From Taeniopygia guttata (Eukaryota; Chordata; Aves; Passeriformes; Estrildidae), in the NCBI RefSeq assembly GCF_048771995.1, contig NC_133024.1:5468001-5532000 (forward strand): a stretch of DNA of 64,000 nucleotides, written 5' to 3'. Under the pieces are notes generated by a model that was not told where the DNA came from, did no database searches, and saw only the letters and a program-made list of their open reading frames with translations. A program made the translations under genes and the position numbers. Each line of letters opens with the position of its first letter. The stretch's first letter is position 1. Of this stretch, positions 13,801-25,800 are shown one piece after another.

Positions 13801-16800
13801 CAGTCTTTTGTTAAAAACACATCCAGGAATGGTAACTCCACCATGGGATCATTCAGTCTGGAAAAGAGCCTTATTGCAGCCTCTCAGTACCTAAAGTGGT
13901 TACAAAACCCATGGATAGGAACATTTTACATTAGTATGTAGTGAGAGGACAAGGAGGAATGTTTCTAAACTGGAAGAAGGCAGGTTTAAAATTGATATTA
14001 GGAAGAAATTCTTCCTTGTGAGGGTGGTGAGGCACTGGAATAGGTTGTTTAGAGAAGTTTTGTGCGCTTCATCGCTGGAAGTGTTTAAGGCCAGGCTGGA
14101 TGGAGCTCTGAGAAACCTGGTTTAGTGGAAGATGTCCTTGCCCATGGCAAGAGGATTGAAACTAGATGAGTTTTAAGGTCATTGCGATCCACTCTAAGAG
14201 AGAAGAGGAAAGGGAACTAACTCACTGTGAAAAAAAAAACTGATCGAAAGCAGAAAAGTTTGAATATACCAAAAAAATGTGATTAAAACCAAACAAGGTT
14301 AGATGTTGTTACTAAAAAGTTGATATATTGTATTTAATAGTAAAAGAGGGAGAAAGAAAGGGAGAGGGAAGGAGAGCACGAGGGAGGGAGGGAGGGAGGA
14401 AGCAAGGAAGGAAGGAAGGAAGCAAGGAAGTGTGTGGGGGACAGGGAGTGACAGAGGTTAAGCAGAAGCATATCACCCCTTCCAAAGTTCCCAGTGATGT
14501 CTCACTGCTTCCCTCCATCTCATCTTCTTGGCAGTGAGGGTCCCCCACCAAAAAGTGTAGAATCCAATGGATGAATATCCATTTGGGCAGGTGGGAGCAC
14601 ACAGGTACCTCCTGGAGGGAGGCAAGTTTGACATTGTCCCTTGCAAACTGTGAATCTGTTGCATCACAGTGCAGGGTCTGGGGACCCCTTTGGTGGGGGG
14701 CCTTTGATGAGCCATGACACCCCCTCATTTGTCCCTCACATGGCTGTCCCTCACACAGATGTGGCCTTCCAGGGGTGGAAGACCCCACAGCTGTGCCAGT
14801 CTGCCCAGGGGAGGGTGGGTATTCACTGCATCTGGCCAGAGGCCACATCACACACCCAAAACCTCTCCTCCTTCCCTGCTTTGGTGTCAGGATCTGTGGG
14901 AGCCTGGCAGCAGAAAAACCTGGGGCTGTGGCTTCTACCCCAAAGGTGCTGAGCTGGGCCCTGTCGTGGATGCTGTTCCAGATCCTTCATACAAGAGTGT
15001 AATTTTATCTCAATTTTCCTTAGGTGGTTTAACCCACAGTTCAGGGTTTTCAGTCAGGAGGCCCATCCAGGGTGGGCTTTGCTGGTGCAGTGTTGTTAAA
15101 CACCTTTGCTATAACAGGCAAAAGTCTTTCATAAAGATGTTTAAGCCATAAACCATAACATTTCAGTCTCCAACAAGGTTCCTTCAATCCAAACCATTCT
15201 GTGACCCTGTGATTAAGTTAACAACATAAACACAGCATTAAGACCTCAAATTTTGAACAAGAGTTGAGGAAGTTATCCCACATCACTGCGGGGAAAATAG
15301 GCAAAAGAAACTCAATTTCAGTCACTCAGTTACCTTAATCCTCAGATTTGTGGAAACTGTTAAGCCAGCACATCCATCATGGTGTTTTTAGTCTTAGTTT
15401 TCAAGTTAAGAAACAGAAAAAAAAATTTAAAACATCTTTAAAATAAAAGTAACAAAAGACTGAAGTTTTCAAAGCCAATTATCTAAAGTTATCAGTGGGA
15501 ATCCTAAGAATTTAAAGTCATGTTAATGGTTAATTTTATTTCAGAGCCCCAAGGAACAGTTGGCTCTGGAAACACAAAACTTGAAGTGCTTGTAGAGAAG
15601 AAAGTGGAAGGAAAAAAAAGTCAAGTGGCACAGGGCAAGAAAGCAAGAGATTATTTAGGTCAGCCTTTCTGAAAAACTAAACACAGAAGTACAACAATTT
15701 TAGATAAACTCAACAGCCTCCTAAGAGCTTTCCATAGTCTCCAACACTGAAAGAGTACTGCATGAGAGGGGGAAATACTGAGGAAAAAATTATAACTTAA
15801 TGTTTTATAATTAATATTCAAAATGTAAAATTCAATTCCCTTCAGTGTTTATATTGCTTCCTTCTTTTCTACTCACACAGAAGAGAGGAAGGGTTTGAAT
15901 GCACAGAATGTGCAAGTTGCAAAGGTTCAATGTAGCATGGAGTTTACTCTAACAGAGAGACATCATAGAAAGCATATGCTGTTAGCCAAATAAATATTTA
16001 TAGCTCGCACTTTTACAAGTCTCAAAACACCAGTACTCCTCTTGTCTCCATGGCAATTCAGAAGGAGCTTCTGCAAATGGGGGATGGGGGTTTAAACCAG
16101 TCAGGCTCTCAAAAAAAGCCTATTTTCCAGCCATCTCCTGGTCCTGCTCAGCAATGGTTTCCACAGCAACTCATTGGCAGCTCAAAGACAGCTTGTAAAT
16201 GCAGTGAGAGCCTATAGCTGCTTCAGCTGTTGCTTATTTTAAGATGCATCAAGATGCTGAGAACATGTGTCTAGTGCCATCATTTTTTCAAAAGACTATG
16301 TGAATAGTCCATTGGTGTAGAAGCCCCTTACCACTGCTGTCCCATCCCCCTCGTATTCATACAGTGCAAAGCTGAAGCTGAACAAACAGATTTCCCTTTG
16401 CATTTCTAGGGGTAACAATCCAGCACAAAGACTTCCCTGTGCAAACACCTCGTGAAACTGTATAATGTTATTACATTTGCAAAATAAAGCTTTGGTACCC
16501 AGTGCAAACCAGCGTGCTCCTCTGAAGTCAATAGTACCAAGACTGATTTACATCAACTGTAAAATCAGCTCTGAAACACAAGAGAGTTGGAAAACCAGAG
16601 GAAACAAACAATACCCCACCACTCCCCAAATGAACACAACCATTCTGGTCCTCAATTTGCCATAAAGATCTCTGAAGTCTCCTACAACCTTGAAGTGACT
16701 TTTGCTGGAATTGCCAAACAATTTGGAAAGAATAAACACTTTCATGAAGTCACCTCATTTATAAACCTATAAATACACTCATTATTTATCTTAAAATCCT

Positions 16801-19800
16801 GAGAACAAATTTAGTTTACGTTCAAACTGTATCAACCAGTGTTACTTACAATTCCAGTATACTCCATATGAAACTGGAGTCTTTGCTCATTCAGAACCAG
16901 TGAAGTCAGACAAGTCCCCTTACTGTTGGAGCATGTTTCCAGATGATTAAGAGGAACACCTTGACAGTATAAATTTAAATTGTTCTAAGTAAATACATTG
17001 GTAAAGTGAGTTGTCTCATCCTGTAATTAGTCCTATTAATTTAAGCTGGAACCAAATTTCTTGTGCATCATAGAGTCATAAAATTATTTGGATTGGAAAA
17101 AAAAACCTTCAAGATCATCCAGTTTCAACCTGTCTGCCATCCTCAGTCCCTCTCAAATGGATCTTCTCAACACTTTTTTGATTAATCTCAATATTTCTAT
17201 AAAACACACTACAGAGGATGGGTACATACAACACTGTATTAAGTTCTGGTTTCTAAAGGCATAGGAGTAGCTAACTAACCAGAATTGTGCACAGCAAACA
17301 TCTCAAATAGCAGGTGGGATAGCTAATTTGGCCAACTGCAGACAAATGTCTCATTTGCAGCAAAATATAATGACCAAGTCAGCATTGCCACATTATTTCC
17401 CACTATGTTCCACCAATGAAGGAGATAAAACATCTGAAATAGTTTAAATGTTTTAAAAACCCATTCTCTCTGAAGCAAATATTGACCTAGAATATACTTC
17501 TATAGGCATTCCATGTAACTCCTTGAGGTGAGTTTTTTAAAGGGTGCTACATATGTTTTTTCTCATTCAAATTTTGCTGACTTTGGGACACACTACTATG
17601 ACTTCATTGTATTTAGCATGCTTATTAAAAAAAAAAAAAAAAAAAGGTCCTTCTAACACTGGTAGGATGGTCTTTAAATACTCTGCAAGGATCTTGTGCA
17701 ACGCTTTGTGAATTTAGGGTTTCTGAGATGTTTCCAGTAACTGGGGGTGGGGTGGTGGTTTCCCTTGTGTAAATGTCACTTGAACCATGAATTTTAGGAC
17801 TGCATCCCATTAGATAGCACTGAACTTAGTTTTTAAGCTTTTTGTCCTCCAGACTAAAGACCAGGTTCTTTGCCAATATGAGCAGGGAACATGATGACCA
17901 GTTCTCACAGCTAACAGAATATTGTAATCCCTTCCTAAAATCCAAATGCAACGGCCAAATTGCTCATCCCATTTTCACGCATAAGTTCTTTTACATTGCC
18001 AAGGTTGCTCAATAGTCCTTTCCTGGCAGAATCAACTAACAGCCATGTTTGATGACCAGTAACTTCAATCAACTTTGTAGTTTATAGTATGAATGCATAT
18101 TTTTAACTTTAATTCTATTTAATAGATAATTCAGTTGTTTAATGGAAAATTTTATAGAAACATCTTCTGGCATATCTGAACAAGACAAGCCTCACACATG
18201 CCAAGAGAAGCTACAGCAAAGAGAAGATGTTTTTCACACTCCAAGGAGAGGGTTGATTAGAAGAAATCCTCCGGAAGGTAGAGGTAGGAACAATAGGTCA
18301 CAGTATAAGAGGTGCCAAGTTTCCTTAAAGGAAACAAAGAAAATTAAAAAACCCAACTACAAAACACAAAAGCCTTCATCATAGTAAAAGCTACACAAGC
18401 AAAGCAACATACAGGTATTCAGATTATAAAACATTAGAACAACACTGGAAAGTTACACAGGAAAAAAGAATAAACAAATTCTATTCCTTATCTATTTTTA
18501 AATCAGGCATAAATTTTAACTCAGTGATCATCGCAGCTTTCCACAGGAAAGATGTTTTAGGAGCCACATCCTCAAAGAGTATTTCCCTGATGAAACACTT
18601 TGCAGCTTTGCATCAGAAGAAGGGAAAGCTCAGTAAATGAGTCAATATTCACAATTCAGTGGTTTGCTCCTTCATGTAATGGGATTTGATGATCTTGTCT
18701 GCAGGTTCTTACACTAAGCTGTTTCACTGTCTTAGAGTGATACAAAACTGTCTTAGAGTGATTGTGGAATTCACTGTTATCATGGTGTATTCCACAATCC
18801 TCTGCTCTGTGCCCCAAAATGGGTATTGTATCTTTAGGACCCTGTAGCCCAAGACCTGGTGTGTGGGGGACCAGGGGGATGAAGAGTTTTGCTTTTGCAC
18901 GAGTGTTTTTAAAAGCCCTCTACCCAGCATTTTCATGGCTCTGTGTGGCATGGGTTTTGCTGGGCTGGTTTGGTTTTTGGCCCAGGCAAGAAGCTTTTCC
19001 TTTTTTTTGGCTCGGAGATGCTGCAGTAGCAGTCTTTGGGCTGTCTGAAGGTGAACTGAGCAGCTCCTTGTCAGAGACCAGGGACATTGAGTCAGCAGGA
19101 GTGGAGCTGCCCTACTCTGATGCAAACCACAGCGAACCACGCTCTGGATGGGAGGAAAACACAGTGAGAGGCTCCAGCCCAGCTGCTGCAGCTGATGTGA
19201 TCTGCTGTACTTTGCCCTGGGGAGAAGGTTGATGCCAGATGAGTCACCCAGCCTCTGTCTGCTGCTGGAACTGCTCCATGAAAACTTCTGCCTTCCCAAG
19301 ATGGAAGCTGACACCATCCCATATTGCATGTTGAGAGCAGGTAGTCTCTGGCATTTGGGGTCTTTGTTCCAGAGTGTGTGGGAGTGAAATCTAACAGTTT
19401 GATATCTAGCAGTTATTTACTTTTTTTCCCTGCCTTGTGGGCATTCTGTTTCTTAATAAACTATTGTGCAGTTTTTTCATTTTCATCTATTAGTATTCAT
19501 TTCCTATTGCTGGAAAGGAATTGTTGGAACCCTTTAGAGGAGGCAATTCATTCCAGAGTATTCTCCTTTAAGTCATCTCAAACTGAGACAAAAATGAAAC
19601 AAACAAAAAAAAAGATGTCAGCAATCCTGCAATTCTGTAAAAATACAATAAAAATATTTTTTAAAGCCATGTGTTTTTTTTATAGTAAACCACATGTAAT
19701 TAAGGATTCTTCCCCCTTAGTCGCTACTATCTACAGCATAACTTCCATGCTTAAAAGTCTGGTGGCCAAAATGTCTGTCTGCAATACCTCAATAACACAT

Positions 19801-22800
19801 ATAATATCATCAATTTAGTTGTTTAATACCAAATTTTATAGAAACATCTTCTGGCACATTTGAACAGGATTGAAGCCACTCTAATTCCATTAAAGCTAAC
19901 ATATGCCTACAGAAGCTAGAACAAACAGAAGTTTTTCACACTCAAAGGACAAGACTGATTAGAAGAAATCAACATTCTATTTCTAGAATACTTGTTAGAG
20001 TCAATAGATCAACATATTTTATTAAGCCATGCCTGCCATATAAGCATATATACTGCTTTAAGCTAATGTTTTGTCATCTCCTTTGCCTACTTCTGCCTAT
20101 ATTCCCCTTATAACCAACTGCTTATGGCATATTGATGCTCTAGAAACTTGGGTGACACAATTATTGCTTAAAGTTTCCTTTAGAAGTCACAGAATCATTA
20201 AGGTTGGAAAAGATCTCCGAGACCATCAAGTCCATCCCGTGAGCAATCCCTACCTTGTCTCTCAGATCAGAGCACTGAGTGCTGTGTCCAGTCATTCATT
20301 GGACACTTCCAGGGGTGGGGACCCCACCACCTCCCTGGGCACCCCGTTCCAATGCTTGAGATCACTTCTCAAGAAGAGTTTCTTCCCAAAGCCCAACCTG
20401 AATGTTTCCTACACAACTCGAGGCCATTTCCCCTTGTCCTCTCACTTGTTCTCTGGGAGAAGAGCATGGCCCCCCCTGGCTACACCTTCCTTTCAGGGAG
20501 TTGTAGAGAGTGAGGAGTTGCCCCCTGAGCCTCTTTTTCTCCAGGCTGAAAATTCCCAGCTCCCTCAGCTGCTCCTCATCAGATTTGTGCTCCAGACCCT
20601 TCCCAAGCCCTGTGGCCCTTCTCTGGACATGCTCCAGCACTTTCATGTCTTTCTTGCAGTGATGGCCCAGAACTGGACACAGGATTTGAGGGGTGGCCTC
20701 ACCAGTGCCCAGGACAGGACAATCATTGCCCTGGTCCTGATTACATTAAGACAAAATAATACCACTCTTTTGTTAAAATTATCTAGTATCAAAAAAAACA
20801 TATAATACATCATTTTCCCATCCAGACAATAATATGTTTTGTTCCCCTTTGAATCTGATCAAAAGGGTTTGGATGGGGTCAAAAGCATTTTTAATCCTAA
20901 AGAAGTTAATCCACCTAAGAGCTATGAAATATATCTATTGGAACTTCATACTTGTAGGGTCTGTTCTTTCCAGCTCAAACCTCACCATTTTGTACCTCTT
21001 TAAACAATCAGAATCAAATTGTAGCTATTTCAATTTAAGTTTTATTTTCACATCTCTTACTGAAAACCACTAAATTTTGAACTTCTAAAAAGGAATAATT
21101 CAAAAAGGTTCAGTACTAGATTTTTTTTTCTCATGTTTTCCCTGCAAATAATCCTTGGGAGAAATTAGATGCCTGCTTTAATTTTTATTAACCAGAAAGG
21201 TTTACAGGCTTACTAGTAGTTCAACAACTAAGACTGTTAATATGACTTGCTCTTTTCAGAAATTGCCATTTTCCCCTTTGTCTTTCTCCAAAAGCTCCTC
21301 CACCTCCCACTGTGTTAGAAACCGACAAGTGAACAGGACCAGATGTTCAGCTGCCAAGCTTACTTTCTGCCCAGTTTGAGAAATTTTATGTAAGTACTTG
21401 AGTGCTTGATGATATATTGTGAGCATAAAGGTGACAAAACTAGCTGGAGTCCTCCAGGAAAAAAAAAGTGACTTTGGAAATACAGGTGAGCACAAGCAAT
21501 GGCAATCATTCAAATGCTTCTACAGCTTCTTCTGCTGTCTCATTCTTTGAAATACATATTCCATTCTCTAAAAAACCCTAGCATTTAGATGAAGGAAACA
21601 AATAATTTGTCTTGATTACAAGACACCATAATATTTGCTTTAAGTTTCCTGGAGTTTAAAAACAGAACAATCACAGTGCTTTGAGCAATATGTGACAGGC
21701 TTTTCTGCAGAAATATTTTGCTGAAACTGATGGTTCTTTCAAAAGTACTGGGGATGGGGGAAGGCATGCTAGAAAGTAAAACTGTAACCAAGCTAGCTTT
21801 TCAAAAGTGGGGTGGGAGAGGGGGTGAGCTAACCAGAGTAGAATGAATGACTTGAAACCAAATAAACAGCTCCCATATAACATTTCCCTCAGTTTCCATT
21901 AGAGTGCTCTCCCCATGGTACTGAACTAGAACTGAACTAGCCACTGAAGTAGCCAGTTAGAACGTGTAAACCATCTCTTTTCCCACACATATGCAAAACT
22001 GCCACAAAGTTAACATGGTGGAGAAAAAAAAAACCCAGCAAAACAAGAAAAAACAGCAGTAAGACAGCTCATTGTACTCATCCACAAGGACACTATTTTA
22101 TGCAAATTTTGTTTTGCTTGGTATCCTTATATAACTTCAAGGGAGTTGAGCCATTCCATATGGCCCTGGAAAACAGTCTGCAAGGACAAATACATATGTC
22201 TGCCTTGGGCTCCACCTGCTTTAATATACAAGACATTTATTTTGCACTGTGGACATTTCTGGCTGTGTGCACATTTTTAAGTAACCTTCCTTTACATAAG
22301 CATTTGTACTGGAGTCACCTCTAGCATTTCTAAGGGAAATTATGACACTAAGCCTTAATTTAAGAAAAGTGTTCCTAAAAGGATTCACCATGTGCAGGGA
22401 GCAAGTGTCTTCAGAAGTGCTCCAACATGAGGATTACATTTTGAGTGTTGATGGATTCTAAGTAGATCATACCAGATGGAAAATTTTACATCCCAACTGC
22501 AGAACTATATTACTAGTTGTTCCTGGCTCTCTAAAAGCACTACCAACCCAAATCTATTCCCCCTCGAACAAAGGAAGCTCACTTACTGCTACTGCAGAAG
22601 GTTCACATGCATGTCACTGTCTATATTCAGTGAAGAAATACTACTATTATTTACTCATGTGAATTTATGAGGAAACTGAATTTTCTTAGTATCAGATGTA
22701 CAAGAAGATTCTCCCATACTTCATAAGAGGACTTCTCCCTAGTGACCACGAGCACTTGAGAAGTAAAAAGCACTTGGGACACCCTTGAAGGAAGGGTGTC

Positions 22801-25800
22801 TGCTGTAATGTTTTTAGTTCACTTCTTTAAAAACAGGTCTGCACACATCCCAAATAACATTTGGACTTAGTGAACACGAAAAGGTTTGCTAGCTCTAGGT
22901 CATGACAGATGAAACTAGGTGTTCTGTTAAATCAATCAGTTGAAAAGATGATGTCAAAATACAACTACTTCTGTATTCTCACCAAATCATTTGCACTGGC
23001 ATCAGCCATTTTCTGAAGCAGAACTTGGAAGCTACCAAAATAGGCTGCAGCAGGAATTACAGGTGTAATACAGGAAATAATCACATAAATATCTTTGTGT
23101 AATTCAGTTAAATAGCCAATGGGAAGACCTCATCCAGGCTCAATGAGATCTGCCAATCCCAGTGGTAGCTTTAATTGTCATTATTAATGCCAGATGCCCT
23201 ATGATATTCACAAGACCAGAAATATGTATCCTACAACACGAACAAAGAGTTGTTGCAACTTTAAAGCTGAGAAAACAGGACCTCTGAGGCCAAGAAATAA
23301 CAAAGTCCACCTTAAAAAAGAAACAAAGAATTGCAACTGTCTTGATGTAACATTTCCAGACACGTTTCTTGTCTCCTGTATAAAGTGAGGGAAGACAGCC
23401 ACCCTCATTTTCTCTTTTGCACATCCAAAAGTAGTCTGTGGTGCCAGCAGCTTAGAAAAATGATACCATGGGGCCAACCAAGGAAGAGCTGCTCTCTCTG
23501 CCTCCTCTCTGCTGGAGAGAGACAGGAGGGAGACAGAACAGCAACACTTGTGCCTGAGCCCTCTCAGGAAAACAGAGACCCTTCTAAGCAGCATGCCCAG
23601 GAAAGCAGCATGACTTGCTGAAATGCTGCAAAAGCCGTGATTTCTGGGAGAAATCAGTAACTCACAGCCAGTTTCTTCTGAAGTGTGAGGATCTAAGCAA
23701 GAGGGACAAATTGTAAAGGTTACTAAATAAGCTAGAGAGAAGCATGTATCCCTTTTAAGGACAGAAACAGTCTTTCCTACCACATCAATTTGTGTCAGTT
23801 TTAGAAGCATCTGGGTATCTTGTGCAGTCTCACCACAGTCATAAATGAAAACTGTTAGGCTGAAGCCTAGAAACAAGTATTTCTTTTTTGTACTTAGTTT
23901 TCATTTGTTTGTTTATATATTAGCAGTTTATTATCCTCCTACAACTTACACTGTAGTGACTAAGAGTCTGTGCATGTTTCTAAACCTTGAGCAGCCTTTA
24001 GCAAAGAAATACTGCTTCTCACCTAAACCAGCAAGAGAATGAACATCCAGTTAATTCCTCTTCCCCCACTCCTGCTCCAAAATCAGGCTGTCTGCTTTAT
24101 AGCATTATGTTGAACAGGTATTACTAGAGAAGTATGCAGTCTTACAAATTTAAGAAATCCCATCTCACCTGAATATGGCCTAATTTAGAAATCAGTTCCT
24201 ACCAAGCCAATCCAGCAAAGAGGGTTCAACAAAAGGCTGAGGGTTGACAATAGTCTCCATTTTGAGTACATCAGTTGTCTATCACATATAGTCAAGAAAG
24301 CACAGTTTAAACACTTCCACCGTCACTTCCTACAGCAATGCAGTCATGCTTTATGATTTTTTTGTTGGGGTTGGGGGGGGGAAAGAAACAAAAGGCTTCT
24401 TTGGTCTAGAATCTCTGTATGTGAGTGAAGGATTTCCGAGAATTAAGGAGTGGGGTTTTCTTAAGCCAAAAAAAAAAAAAAAAAACCCCAACAAAATATC
24501 ACCTTACTTACTTCTCAAACTACCCCAGTGATCTCCATCAAATATTTAGGTAAGACTACTATTTATTGCCTCTGCACTGTCCTCACACACACATACTGTA
24601 CTGCATTTGCTTCCAGCATTGCCAGCTGAAGTCTCATTTCAGTGTGCACAAATATTAAGAAAAATCACACCTAGATGCTTCTCAGAAAGGCCATTTGGTC
24701 AGTATATACTATCTCCTCCCATAAAGCTGTGATGGTTAATAACATTTTCTGTACATATTCTGTCTTGCCAACAGAGCTCACAAGTTTTATGCTGCGGCAC
24801 CTTTTTCAACGTTGAGATGTCAATTCCAGAAGCTTGTGCTGAGAGAGAACATGATTAAAGACTCCCAGCTTCCTTACTTTCCCTAAATTAAAGGTGGAAG
24901 GGAAGATTAACTCACAGAAACTACAATTTCTGCACGAATATTTCTTAGCAAGTTCTCAATGAAAAGCAAACATCATCTGCCTTGGATATGCTGATGCCTT
25001 GTGACCAACTTACACAGCTTTTAATTTCTGCAGCTACCAAAAAAGTTCTCTATACCTGCTCCACAGTTTAACCACAGAATTGCAGAACCATTTAAGCTGG
25101 AAAAGATCTCTAAAATCATTGAGTCCAACCTTTGACCAATCACCACTTTCACAACCAGGGCACTGAGTGCCACATACAGCTGTTTCTTGAACACTTCCAG
25201 GGATGGTGACCCTACCACCTCCCTGAGAGCCCATTCCAATGCTTAACAACCTTTTCCATGTTCTTCCTGAGGTCCTCCCCTGACTCAGCCTGAGGTGTGT
25301 CCTCTTGCCACGTTACCCCTATACTGCTTGTGAGGCATCACTGCTTCCTTTTCCTCACTAGTTTCTGCCCATTCCCCACCATCTCCAGAGCACATGGGTC
25401 CCACATAAGAGACTGCTCAGCCCATTCAGGTGACTTGGACACCTGAATTACTCAACCTTACTGTCCATGTAAACACATTCCAGCCACAGGAGCAGCAGCA
25501 GACTTCTGGTTCCTGGATTTCTTCCTGGGTTTCCTCTGGCTCCCACAAGCAGTCGGCATTTGCACACTCATGCACCTACAATCACTTTCTTAATGAAAAG
25601 ACTTCTTATCAACACCTTTCTTGTAAACTTGCTTTCCACCTAGTGTTTCTTTGGAATTGGGACAGTAAGGAGAAAAAAAAAAGCCCACCAAGAAGAAACC
25701 TCCAAGTCTGATAACGATGTAGGCACCAGACTTTGATGCACTGTATTGCACGCTCTATCATTTCCTTAGCAGTCAAAGCCAGCACTGCCAACAGACAACT

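Noticed and set aside
14312-14851. 179-codon minus-strand frame
   Set aside because: It lies in the unassigned interspersed repeat and purine tract; no domain is recognised, and the other copy does not carry a matching frame.
18724-19329. 201-codon minus-strand and 156-codon plus-strand frames
   Set aside because: Both fall inside the solo LTR and have no recognisable product.
20071-20805. 244-codon open frame on the plus strand
   Set aside because: It lies in a reverse CR1 tail, and its text is entirely CR1-derived.
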